Source: Klebsormidium nitens (lineage: Eukaryota > Streptophyta > Klebsormidiophyceae > Klebsormidiales > Klebsormidiaceae). Taken from it: a stretch of DNA of 64,000 nucleotides. The notes below the pieces were generated by a model. That model had not been told where the DNA came from, searched no databases, and was given only the letters and a program-made list of their open reading frames with translations. The DNA lies in assembly GCA_000708835.1 (NCBI GenBank), contig DF237049.1, forward strand, positions 1 through 64,000. Reading direction: 5' to 3'. Positions 1-11,400 of the stretch are shown one piece after another; within the stretch, counting starts at the first letter, position 1, and every line of letters begins with the position of its first letter. Made by a program: the position numbers and the translations under genes.

Positions 1-566
1 TGGCACTTGAAAATGGCCCTTTCCCGGCTGTGAGCATGTACAAAACATGCTTTTCAATGGCGGTGCCAAGCCCAGTCGCTCCAAAGAGGCCTTGCAGGAA
101 GGCGCCAGGCTTTTCAGCTCTCAAAACCACCAAAAATAGTTCCTATAGGCTGAGAATAGCTTTGTAGGGCCTACAGGCCTTGTTAATTTTTGACGGTTTT
201 CAGAGCTGGAAAAGGGAGCGCGTTCCCACGGGGCCTGTTCCTAGCGACCAGGCTTGACACCGCTGGATTTGGTGAAGGTTTGATACAGTTCTCAGGTGGA
301 GGAACCACCATTTCGAGTGTTCAAGACGATGCGCCCCAGAGTCGCAGTTTGAATTTCACGATCTCGACGACCGTTGGCAAGTTATGCCACGTCAGCATTT
401 TAATTTGCCCGATTATAAAGTCTGGGTGGTGGTTTAAGAGACTCGAGTCAAACTCAAGATTAGCTGAATGCCGTCTCGGCTTTCTCAGTTGTGGAATCTG
501 TGAACTCTGGGGCGCGCTGGGCAGCAATTCAGCAGGGTGCTTGGAATTGGAACTCTTTAGTGGCAA
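1..566. other. Upstream region of the SWI3D gene
   Basis: No coding segment is supported here; the open frames are short and rely on non-ATG starts. The stretch is the likely 5' flank and 5' UTR of the SWI3D gene that begins at 567. A GACTC/GAGTC-rich patch lies at about 435-458, similar in style to patches in two other upstream regions of this window. No clear TATA box was identified. Confidence 0.5.
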
Positions 567-3500
567 ATGATGGCGGGCGGAAAGGATGAAGGAGCTCCTG
601 GGACCAAGAGAAAGAGGCAAGTAGGAAGTGAGGAGGGCGAGGAAGAGGAGGAGGCTTCAGAGCTAGGGCCAAAGAGGACGAAGCAGGACGCAGACACATC
701 CAAATCAGGTATGGTTTGAGTAACGATCTGACTCTTATGGTTGTCTTTCTTCCGCACAAAGTTGACGCAAAAGCGGATTGTCAATGTACCAGCGCACAGA
801 CGAGCGGTGGTAATATGTAAATTGCAGCTTTTCCTTCGTAATTGCACACCAGCAAGATCCTGCAAGCTTTGTGGTTCTTGAGTTCTTGCAGTCCTAGTTG
901 GACATTTATTTTGGATTGGCACCACCCACTATTTGCAGGAGGGGGTTCTTGGAGGGGGTTCATTGACAGCTACCGCTTCCAAATCAGCAGGGGCAAGCTG
1001 TATGCACTGCAAGATTGCGCCAAGCAAATGCTATACATGGACAGTTGCATTGATCTGGATTGTTTTTCCTGTCTCTTCTTTCTTGATTGACCAAAAACAC
1101 CACCGATGGTCCGTCCTTAACAGCGATGCTCCAGTGAGAGGACTTTTGAAACTGTTTGCAATTTTCTGGAGTTCACCTTTTCTGATGTCCCTCACTACGG
1201 CTGTACATCAATGAACTGTGCTAAAACCAAGCTTGCAATCTGTGCACAGTCTGACCATTAGTCAGAACTATTTTTCCAGGCCTCACCATCCGATGGAAGA
1301 TGGGCAGCAGCGCCTCAGGAGAGAAGGACGAGCCTGGGGACTCCGACAAGCAGAGAAAGAGGGGGGCTGAGGAGGAAGAGGCACTGACGGGAGATGAGGC
1401 CAGCGCGCTGCGCAGCAGTCGCTCTCAGCGTCACAAGAAGCATGTTGACTCGGACAGCCAACCGAAGAGATCTTCAAGAAAGGACAAGGGGAAAGCGGCA
1501 ACAGAGGATTCTGCACAGGAGGATGACGATGAGGGGCCCCCGCTGCTCGGACCGGACGGAGAGCCGCTCGAGGTCCTTCCGGGGAAGGAGAAGCGAGTGC
1601 ATGAGGGGCCCGCGGTTGTTCAGCAGAAAGTGCAGGCACCCCATGAGTCGGTGGAAGCATTGGCGGCAGGCGGGGGGCGAACCGTCGAAAATTTGTCAGA
1701 AGGACAGCGAACACTTGCCCCCCCCGGAGCTGAGCCGGCTAGCATTGCGGAACTGGGGCAGCCGGGACAAGTGGCGGGGAAAACGGACGCGGCTGCGCAG
1801 CGGCTGACCCGCGAAGTGTACAGGGTGCCAGCTCATGCGGGGTGGTTCCGGTGGGAGCATGTCCACGAACTGGAGCGGCGGGGGGTCCCGGAGTTCTTCA
1901 ACGGGAGGGCGCCCTCAAAGACGGCCAAGACGTACAAGGAGTACCGGGACTTCATCGTTAGCAAGTACCGGGAGGAGCCGCACAAGTACCTCACATTCAC
2001 GGAGGTGCGCAAGATGCTGGTGGGAGACGTGAACGCGCTGCGGCGCATCTTTGAGTTCTTGGACCACTGGGGGCTCATCAACTATCAGGCCGTAGAGAAC
2101 CCGAGGCAGCGCCCGCCGGTGTGGGAAGGTGAGCTGGTTGGAAGACTCTCATGGTTTTGATTACCTGAATGTTGGAAGGAAAGAGCATTTTGAGTTCGTA
2201 CATCCGTTTTTACCCTCTTGTTGCAATTGGACGTCACTAATGCATCTGCAGCCTGCAAATCGAACCTCCTCCAGATCTTCTGGATCGTCTTTGGGAGAGT
2301 CCACTTCATTAGCATCCTTCTTGGTTAACATACTTCTTTGCAGCACCTTGGGATCTGTGTCTCTAAAGTACGTTTTGAATCTCTGTGGTGCTTCATTAAT
2401 GCGTGCACGTGCCTCTATAATCTCAAAAATTGGAACCAATCTCTTCCAGGTGTCTCCGCCACGTTGGTCCAGACGGCACCCAGCGGCATCCGCGTCGTTG
2501 CTCCTGCCATCGCTCCCCAGGACGCCCTCTACAAGTTTGATGCTCCGCGGGCGAAGTCTGCAAGCCTCGCCACACGCCCCAGCGTCTTTCCTGCAGCAGC
2601 GGCGGCAGCATCAGCAAGCATGGCGGGGGATGCCGCTCCCCCACCTCCCGCTGTAGAATACCATTGTGACAAGTGAGGCTTCCAAATCAGACTGAACTTT
2701 TTTCTGACTCAGCCGGGCTTCAGGTTATTTGATCAGTCCGGAGGGATTGTAAACGTCTTCCCTGCTCACAATCCAACTCAACAGAAAGCCAACTCGAGTT
2801 GATCTAAATTTCTGTAACTTAGAGTTCACCTGTTGCCTCTAGCAGTCATGTCAAATGTTACTGTGGCACTTACCCGACTCCTTTGCAAGCAAGTGAATCA
2901 AGTGTAACCCCGCATATTGTTGCCTGGCCAGGTGCGGCGCAGCCTGCTCTGCCCGCCGGTACCACTGCCAGAAGCAGGCGGACTTCGACCTGTGCCCGGA
3001 CTGCTTTGGGGACGGCAAGTTTGGCCCGGGAATGACCAGCGCGGACTTCATCAGGATGGACGCCGCGGACGCTGCAGCAGACGCTGACGGGGGCTGGTCC
3101 GATCAGGAGACGCTGCTGCTGCTGGAAGGCCTGGAGCTCTTTGGTGAGGGCGGCAAGTCTTGGGGGGCTGGGGATTTCGCTATGAACAGAACGATTCCAC
3201 CAAGGAACAGCATAGCAACATCATGTTCGGTCTAGAATAGCAGCTGTGACCATAGTCTGCGGTTCTCCTTCGTACAAATTTTTTCAAGACGTCCGCTGTA
3301 ATGCCAGACAAACAACGAATAGATAGATACTAAGCTCCATTTGAATTGGAACTTACGTTAGGAGAGGGCACGATTGGCACTCGGCCTTCCACCCGGCAGA
3401 GCCTTGGGTCGGCCTCTTTTAATCGTCGTGCCAGCTATTTCAGTTTTCCACGTCACGTTCTAAGCTGGTAAGCGGCTGTTCTGACGTGCCGCTTGCTGCG

Positions 3501-6151
3501 CTCCTGTCTCCAGGCGACAACTGGCAGGAGATCTCGGAGCACGTGGGCACCAAGTCGCGCGCGCAGTGCATCCTGCACTTCATCCAGATGCCCATCGAGG
3601 ACCCCTTCCTGGAGGAGCTCGAGGCCAGCAGCACCGTCACCACAGTCACCGACGATCCGACGGCTTACGGAAAGGCAGCGGACCAAGGGGCAGTGCCGAA
3701 CGGGGCGGAGGCGCAGGGGCCTGTCACGGCCAGCCAGCTGGTTATGGAGGCGTCGGGGGCTGCGGAGGGGGAGCTGCTGACGCCGTTTGCTGACGCGGGC
3801 AACCCGGTGATGGCGCAGGTGGGTGGGAGTGCGCAAATTGGTGCATGAGAAGGCTTTCGGAGGAGGAGTTGGAGTCATTTCAGCTCGAGGCGGCTTTGAC
3901 TGCAACGTACTATTCCGAAACGCCTAGGCTCAATCTCCGACTGAGCAACGATGTAAGGTAGATCGAGATGCATGTAAGGTACTTCGAGATGCTTGAAGAG
4001 GACATCTGTGTGCAACATTTTCAGAAACCTGTCGAAAGTCGATCAGGAAGCCGGTTTCAGTTGAGGTCTCGACAGACTGCCGTGCTCCCTGAGACCTGTG
4101 AGCTCTTGAAGTCAGAAGCGTCCTTAGTGAGGTGCCTTACGAGTTCCAATAAGTCTCTCTCGAACGATTTTACTTTCGCGTCCTGCAGGTCGCCTTTCTT
4201 GCTGCTATGGTGGGCCCCCGGGTCGCTGCCGCCGCAGCGCAAGCGGCTCTTGCGGCGCTCACTCAGGAGGATCCCACTGCACAGCTGGGTCCCGCGAGTG
4301 ACGCCGTCCCCAGCACTCCCCCAGCCTCTGCGGCAGCAGTCCCTCCGGCAATCCGAGCAGCTGAAGCTCCCCCCTCAGACACTCCAAAAGCTCCTGAGCA
4401 GCCAGCATCAGAGGGGGACGCTGCCTTGAAAGAAGCTGCCCCGTCGGGACCGACAGATACTGGGATGGAAAGCGCAGACGGGTCGGCCCCTGCTGCGGAA
4501 GCGGAGAAAGGCGCCGGGGCGTCAGAGGCAAAGGCACCCGAGGGAGGGGATGTGGGCGGAAGTGAGAAAGTCGAAGTCGCAACTGACGCTGGCGGAGTAA
4601 CAGAGGGCAGGCCGGCAGAGGGCGCCGGGCAGACGGAGAAGGAGGGGGCGAGGGTGGAAGGCGAAACAGGGAAAGCAGAGCCCATGGAGGTGGACGCGAA
4701 GGAGGCTGCGCCAGCTGCGACGCCCGCTCAAGAGTCCGCTCCGCCGCCAGCAGGTATGTTGCATGCTGCGGCGCTGGCTTGCTGGAGGCTTGCCTCTAAC
4801 GTTGCTTCTCGTTGAAGTGGCCTGGCCGGTTTGGGCAGCAGTTGCGAAACCCGAATGTCCAAAAGTAAGGGGCCAGCTGATGACTTTTTGGGCGGCTGAA
4901 TGCTGACTACTTTCCACGTAATCTGGAACTTAATAGTCCCGAAAATCAGCCGCTCGAATGCAAGTCTTGGTTTCCTTCACGCCGTAGTTTGAAAGTCCTC
5001 GGCTTTCCCGCACAGAACAGCTCGTCGCTTTCTTTTGACGCGCTCATCGTCTTCAAATGCATGCCAATCTGTTTCCCTCTTTTCAGCCACTCCTGCCCCT
5101 GGAGCCGTTCCTCCTGTCTCCCTCCTCGGGCCCCCCTCTGCGGCGCAAGTGCGAGCCGCTGCCGCGACGGCCCTGGCGGCCGCCGCGGTGAAGGCGAAGC
5201 TGCTGGTGGACCAGGAGGAGCGCGAGGTGGCGCGGCTGGTGCAGCTGGTGGTGGAGGCGCAGCTGAAGAAGCTGGAGATCAAGCTCAAGCACTTCGACGA
5301 GCTGGAGGAGATGCTCGAGCGAGAGAAGGACCAGGTGAGCCTGCGAATGTCCCTTAGCGCCACGTCCATTCTAGTTGTTCTGGACGCGGGAGATCGCGGG
5401 TATAGTATGTTGGCGGGAGTCAAGGGGATGGCTATTCGAGGACTGCGGATACAAGAATCCTCCCAGTGGGTGCCTACAACGATTTTGCGCAAGCTCAAGC
5501 CCTCCTGCCCACAGTCTTCTGTGCTGAACCGAAAGTTTTAGCGGCTGTAGATAATAGGAAAGGACAGTATCGCTCTCATTTCTTGGTCACAATATAAGCT
5601 GACGTCTACAAACTGCACGTCAGGTTCCGTCTTTTGAGTGTCGAAGTAGCAATTTGTCGTTATGCACAGTCAGATACCGTCACTGAGTTTCACTCCCACT
5701 TTCTGGACACAGGCGGCTGGGACAATCGAGTACGATTCAGCAATTGTTGGTCGATCTCCTCTGTGCATCCTGATTTCGCGCGGGGGGAAAAGCGGTGACT
5801 TTTGATAGATCTCTTGTTGATAACATGTTTCCAGAGCCTCGCAAGGGAAGCAATTGTCAACGTGTCAAGGAATACCTTGATCGGTGGAATCAGCTGCCTT
5901 GTGCTCCATCAGGCGGACGTCAGAGCCATTAAGAGTAAGAAGCGTTGCTTTTTTGTATGCAGATTGAGAAAGCCCGGCAACAGGTGTATGCTGAGAGGGT
6001 CCGACTGGCGGCTTCGCGTTTGGCGCCCACGACACCCCGAACCCCGCCTGTCATGCCGCCAGCAGCCGTAGGCGACAAGGCTGGACCATCTGCGTCAGCA
6101 CCCAAGATGGGGGCTGTGCTGAACACCGTCAATGCACCAGTAGCGAAATAA
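567..6151 (+). CDS. SWI3D: SWI/SNF complex subunit SWI3D-like (SWIRM, ZZ finger, SANT)
   Basis: This gene encodes a core scaffold subunit of a SWI/SNF chromatin-remodelling complex and is expected to act in the nucleus. Eight exons (567-708, 1280-2128, 2450-2672, 2932-3143, 3514-3818, 4189-4753, 5087-5334, 5963-6151) join in frame to 910 residues. The order of parts is: an acidic, Lys/Arg-rich N-terminus; a SWIRM domain at about 225-315 (starts [11 protein letters not shown], contains [22 protein letters not shown] in split form); a ZZ-type zinc finger at about 402-430 (CDKCGAAC, then CPDC); a SANT domain at about 450-500 ([23 protein letters not shown]); a conserved [14 protein letters not shown] segment at about 578; an acidic Ala/Pro/Glu-rich stretch; and a coiled coil at about 800-870. 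The ZZ finger separates SWI3D from SWI3A-C in land plants (family knowledge). The ATG at 567 is followed at once by a second in-frame ATG, so the start could be one codon later. All introns are GT-AG. Confidence 0.93.
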
Positions 6152-6557
6152 GCTCAATCGTTCTCCAACAGCAGGCCGTTTGCCAGGCAGTTAACATTGC
6201 TTTAACAGTAGTGCACCATTCGAACCATCAGCGACCTGGATCTTGTCACCTTGACTTTGTCAAATATTGAGAGATGTTCCAAAACTACATTGTTCGCGGT
6301 TCCTCAGCATGTCCTTCTGCCCAAACAGCCTTTCCAGTGCCCAGAATCTGATCAGTGCACGTCATGCGTGTTTTGTAGCTTTATGTACATATATGCTGAA
6401 CTATTTGTTGCATGACACATAGTCATCCGTGGTTGAGCTATGCCCCATGTCCGATATACTCGTTTCGATCTCACTGTGCAGGGGATCCGACTATATTAGT
6501 ACCATACTACTGCCAGTAGCCTGCTGACTATATATTAACTTAGCTACTAGCTGAGGC

Positions 6558-6570
6558 CATGGCCGCCATG
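6558..6570. repeat. 13-bp near-palindrome, copy 1
   Basis: CATGGCCGCCATG is a palindrome of two 6-bp arms around one central base. Identical copies occur at 6871-6883 and 61569-61581, and the 11-bp core occurs in reverse orientation at 13477-13487. All are in spacers. The function is unknown; a protein-binding site is one possibility. Confidence 0.6.
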
Positions 6571-6870
6571 TGCCAGTCGCGCGCAGGCTGGGCCCAAGAG
6601 CCACATGGTATTCGTGCAGGATATACGTATCGATGCCAGCGCATCTGACGTACCATATATGTATTGCGTCCTGGCGCGGCGCTGGCAAGCTTCACAACTA
6701 TGCGCCCAGCCTGCGTTCAATCGCTGCATGTGAGCCTAGTGCTCAATAAAAGTTCAAGCCATGGTCTGCTGGGCTGGTCGTTATCATGTCATTATATAGT
6801 ATGTTCGAAATGTTTGTATACAACAGCTTGCCGGCCCTCCAACGAGTTGCCTTCTCATGTGGTGACAAGT

Positions 6871-6883
6871 CATGGCCGCCATG
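6871..6883. repeat. 13-bp near-palindrome, copy 2
   Basis: Identical to the copy at 6558-6570, about 310 bp away and close to the 3' end of the GNAT gene. Confidence 0.6.
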
Positions 6884-6995
6884 GCCAATTGTTGTCGATC
6901 TGGATCTTAATGACGCCTAGTGCAATTGGCTCTTCATGGCATGGCTATCTTGACAACGCAGTCTGGAACATGAACACAAAAGCCACCGGCGTCGG

Positions 6996-7640
6996 TCAAG
7001 AAGGACTCTTTAGGGGACCCATTTTACAACGATGAATATATGTATCTCGTCCTAGCACCTTAAAGCCCCGTTTCATGTAATTTGTAAGAGCAGTGGGCTG
7101 CAGATCTAATGAGCAAGTATGTAGCCAGACGTATCCACATGTTCCGGTCCTTGAGACGGCTGCTTTCCAGGCTGCGTCAATTGCAAGCTCCAGAGCCAAC
7201 TTGCCCAGTCCACGACCATGATATCTGCTGAGTAATCCAAAGTAAGCTATGTGTCCGGCAGTACCTTCTTTGGGGACGGATGCATTAACCTCCATTGTAA
7301 CGCCGTCAGGATCAAACCGCTTTGAAGTCAACATTTCCGCATACCCAGCTGGTTCACCATCAACATACAGCACGTGTAAAGCAAAGCCAGGCTGGCTGAT
7401 CAGCTCCTGGTACTGCTTGAGTGACCAATTCAGACGGTCTTCCCAGTGCAAATCCTTTCCAACTTCGCAGTAAAGACGATGCAAAAACGAGACTTGCAAA
7501 GACTCTGCGGGCAGCTCCTTGAACTCAATTCCACATGGGAGAGTGTTTAAAAGCTGTGATGACCCAGGTGCTTCCGTCCTGTACAAGTAAGTTCTGGTGA
7601 CACTGATGTCAGTGGTTGCCAATTCACCTTGAGGCACCAT
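6996..7640 (-). CDS. GNAT-family N-acetyltransferase, intronless
   Basis: Single uninterrupted reading frame of 214 residues with a true ATG at 7640. It belongs to the GNAT fold, which transfers acetyl from acetyl-CoA to an amine; the substrate cannot be told from sequence. Visible parts are VLYVDGEPAGYAEM (beta strand 4 region, about 90-103), IAYFGLL followed by the acetyl-CoA-binding R-x2-GxG motif RYHGRGLGK (139-147), and a C-terminal WLHTCSLD...NYMKRGF block (172-193). The combination of YFGLL, GRGLG, HTC-LD and a final NY-x2-RGF is one I associate with bacterial GNATs of about 200 residues, and this lone intronless gene sits among multi-exon genes. Acquisition by transfer is therefore an inference, not shown. 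There is no obvious targeting peptide. It is head-to-head with the metacaspase gene, about 835 bp apart. Confidence 0.85.
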   Translation of the reverse strand: MVPQGELATTDISVTRTYLYRTEAPGSSQLLNTLPCGIEFKELPAESLQVSFLHRLYCEVGKDLHWEDRLNWSLKQYQELISQPGFALHVLYVDGEPAGYAEMLTSKRFDPDGVTMEVNASVPKEGTAGHIAYFGLLSRYHGRGLGKLALELAIDAAWKAAVSRTGTCGYVWLHTCSLDLQPTALTNYMKRGFKVLGRDTYIHRCKMGPLKSPS

Positions 7641-8475
7641 GGTGCAATGCTGCGAGGCAGAGGAATTGCAATATGTGCATTTCTAGGACCAGTGAGCCTG
7701 GAGCATTTCCCGGCACCTTCGAAGAGGTGGTCTCTAGACAGTACCAGATTTGCTTCCTCTTCTGCCTGGTTCGATCTTGGCAGGCCTCTCCAACTAGTGT
7801 GTCTCCAACTTCTTGCCTTCATTTGCCCATGGATCAATTGATGTCTGCTGATGCTACCGAAGTTGCCTGATCCACTTGCTGATCGCCTGCAAGCAGAGGG
7901 ACGTCCAAGCAGAACAGCAAAGAAGGAGGAGCGCGTCCATATGCCAGTGCCAGCTGAGCAGGAAGACCCGGAATGTCAATGATCCGACACTCGGACTCAA
8001 GACTCAAGAGTCAGAGTCAGACTCAGACTCAGAGAACCCTTGCAACAGAAGACTTAAACTCAACCCGGCCGTTTGGAATCGAGTTTCTACAAACCGAGTT
8101 ATAACGACGGTCCGTGTAAAGTCCTGACCAACTTCAAATGTACCGTTCGATGTCCGATTAAATTCATCCGACGGTTAAAAACAGAGGGTTTGCTTGAAGG
8201 TTAGCAGGACGGTCTGGCCGGTCAATCCAATTCACCAAACCCGTTTAGTCCGTTTCGCCTAGGGCAAGTGGATTCACTGTTCTGATTCAGCCCAATCATC
8301 CATACAATTGGCTCCCACTCAGCAGGTACAAATCGCATGCAGTCGCTTCCAAGTTTTGCCGAGTAGGTAGTCTTATTCGCTTCAACGTTGGGGCGCTGCG
8401 TTGAGACCTGAGGAACCTCGTTGTTTTGAAAGACGTGCACCCTGCTTGATCAGGAACTGAATATCAAACACGAAG
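7641..8475. promoter_or_regulatory. Divergent upstream region of the GNAT and metacaspase genes
   Basis: This 835-bp stretch separates two divergent start codons and so must hold both promoters. No coding segment is supported. Its most visible feature is a GACTCA/GAGTCA-rich tract at 7993-8034, described separately. No TATA box was assigned with confidence. Confidence 0.5.
7993..8034. repeat. Degenerate 6-bp repeat tract of GACTCA/GAGTCA
   Basis: About seven hexamers of the form GACTCA or GAGTCA run in a row. The reverse complement of GAGTCA is TGACTC, the core of GCN4-like bZIP sites, so the tract could bind bZIP factors; this is inference. A shorter similar patch lies at 26041-26056 in the transketolase/TPS upstream region. 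Confidence 0.55.
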
Positions 8476-11400
8476 ATGGTCAAGAAGGCGCTCTTGGTTG
8501 GTTGCAACTGTGAGCTTCAGTGGTCGTTTCCTTCCCACACCCCCTTCTATTTCGTTATTGTCCACCATCTGCACGTCTCTTTTGCGTATTGCATCGTGCA
8601 GCAACCTTTCAGCTCATGATGAATAATTGACAAGTGGTGCCCAATGGATTCTGGTTGCACCACCCAGACATCATCACATCAGAAGTGCTTTGCTGGTGGC
8701 AAGCTGCCTAGAATGTTTTTCCTGTACATCGTTCGGTTTCTGGATCGCAGAAGTAGAACTTAAACTTGTAGTACTAGTAGTAGAAGTTGGCATAGCACCA
8801 ATTGGAGCAGTGAATGGTAGTCATTTGTTGCCTCAAGACTGGATTGTAAACATTTCAGAAAGTAAACTTCACAATTGAAGAATGTGGCTCGAAGCTGAAG
8901 TATTACATTTCTGAAAAGCTGACAAGTGTTGGGAATGAGCTTCTACTTTTTACGGAGACACAATCGAACAAACAACTATTCAAATGCAGATCCTGGCACA
9001 CAGGCACAGCTCAATGGCTGCGGCAACGACGTCTTCGGCTTTCAGAATCTTCTCATTGAGGTACAAACTTTTGTGAGGCTTTATGTATGAGTGGTGCTCT
9101 TAATGAGAAGTAGCCGCTTACAAGGCATTTCATCTAGAGTGGTTTAAGTTGCATCTTTTGGAGTATCTTTTAGGCAGCTTGCGTCCCTTTTCGCTGTCTG
9201 ATGAGTACTTCCGCATCAGGAGTGGAGGAGAGACCAGCAGAGATTTAACAAACGGGTATTTGGCGCTGAGGTTGACATTCCTTCTTGCTTACAGCACTTT
9301 GGCTTCCTGGAAGAGAATATCAATATCCTGGTGGACATGGACTCCAGATTTCCAAAACCAACTGGGAGGGCCATGAAAGAGGCTTTAGCAGCTCTAGTTA
9401 GTGGCGCCAATGATGGAGGCAAGTCACTAGCACATCATTCATTTGTCAGCATTTTGCATGGGCTCTCGAAGTATTCTGAACACGAGGATATCCCCCATGG
9501 GTAGATCTAGTGGGTTTCTCCATGTTTTCTCTGCTGTCAGCGCCCCAGCTTTCCATGTTTTGCAAATTCAGTACTCAACCTCACCGGTCTGTATGCAGAT
9601 GTGTGCCTCTTTCACTACAGGTGAGTGCAATCAATTACAGCGCACTTTCTTGAGTCATACCATGTCTGTTAGCAGCATCTTCGAACTTGTCAACTTGTAA
9701 GCTTCTTTTCTTAAAGAGAATCTCACCTGGATGTACTTCAGATGCTAGGAACAGAGTAAGCACCAGATCCTCGAAATCTATTGACAGTGACACGATTCAA
9801 AATGGTCCACGGGTTTGCTTCTGGACATATGTATATTTTTAGCATTCTGGTGTCAAAAGAATTGCCCGCTGATGAAGCATGCTGAGGGCTTTTTGCTCCT
9901 CTGCAGCGGCCATGGTACGCAGATGCCCAACAAGAGAGGGGGAGAAGAGGACAGCCTTGACGAGGCAATCGTGCCAACAGACATGAATGTGTTGGTGGTA
10001 TGTCATTCTAAAGCTCACTCGTCCCTTCTTCACTGTGGTGGAATGTTGCAAATGGTTTCTGCTTTCTGCAATTAGATTTCCGCAATATCTGGGTTCAGCA
10101 GTATTCATCAGCAGTTTGTCATGCAGGAAGCCAGTGGTCGAGCGAGCTTACAGACGAGTGTCCTTGTCAGTAGCGAAGTGACCTGTTTGATGACTGGGGC
10201 ACTTGATGAGTCTTCATCACCTAGAGGCTGACCAAGTACCCTGAGTATATGGGAAGAGAAGAGCAGCTCTCTCTTTGTCGACCTTGCAATGACATCTGCG
10301 TTCTATCGTTCAGGATGACGACCTGAAGATGATCGTCAGCCAGTGTCATCCGGGGGTCAAGTTTACCATGATCGCTGACTGCTGCCACAGTGGGGGGGTG
10401 CTAGATGGAACGGAGGTGGTTATTTCAGGGGACAAGAGCGGGGTGCCCAACCTGGGGGGTATCCTGTCTGCCGCCTTCGCGAAGCGTGACTTCAGTCCTG
10501 AAGATTTGGAGGTAAGGATACGAGAACTTTTGCCTAAAGTTTTCGAAGCAGGTGTGGATACTCACAGGGTCTCTCAAAACGGATTTTCTGGTCCCAACAG
10601 CGGGCTCACCTAGTTTTCTCTGCAGATCAACGTAAGGTGGATCACAAAAGTCTGCTCTACCCTTTTTACTCACTCTCAAATCGTCACGGGAAGAGTCGCT
10701 TCATTTCGTCTCAAACTTCCGAATAGGTCGACCTAGACTTAGAGCTGATGCTCTTTGAGCTCTGCTTTCGGACGGAAAGTGTGGGAAGAGTACGTGGACC
10801 AATTTCGCGTTTTTGAAACCATCCCAGGCTTCAATTGCCCTTTTGAGCCCACCGCCGGCCGGGCGGGGTCCTGACTCCCGGATATTCTTGTTATCTCCGT
10901 CCCGGTCATACAGACTGTCGTATAGTGGTATTGCAGGTCAATGTGCTGTATGCGAAACGCCGCCCGATTATTCATACGACTTGCCGTCCGATACTGGGGG
11001 CAGCTACGCAGTCCGCGCAGTTCAGGGTACTGAGCATTGGGGGTTTAAAACATCCGAATCTGGTCCAAAACGGACTCTGACGGGAAGCCAGCTTTCATAA
11101 TCAGCCTGACGGCTCTTACCTCTTAGCCTAAGCATTTGACTTATCCGTCTCAGACCACAAGCAGCAGCCTGTGGCGCTGGGAATATCCCTCTGATCGAAA
11201 CCAGGACAGTTGAGGACGTTGAGAGTTCCAGAAATAATCGGTCCTTTCCGCAGGTGAACAACAAGGAGCTGCCCATCGGCATGCTCTGCAGCATCCTGCA
11301 GCAGCAGACGGGCCAGACGACCAACCCGAGCAACATCCACTCGGTTTTGGGCAGCGTGTTCGGGTCCGACGCCAGCGTCATGGTGGGGCGCATCACTGGC

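Larger units (their letters stand above)
6152..6995. other. Convergent spacer between SWI3D and the GNAT gene
   Basis: AT-richer spacer holding the 3' ends of two convergent genes. No ORF here resembles a known protein. Two copies of the 13-bp near-palindrome CATGGCCGCCATG lie at 6558-6570 and 6871-6883. Nothing else is recognised. Confidence 0.6.

Noticed and set aside
4259-5498. Several minus-strand open frames of 107-173 codons inside the SWI3D gene
   Set aside because: All are antisense to GC-rich SWI3D exons and lack conserved features.
10620-10635. Possible 6-nt exon (ATCAAC between CAG and GTAAGG) in the metacaspase intron 10512-11253
   Set aside because: The flanking exons already join in phase 0 and match the family; nothing requires the extra two codons.
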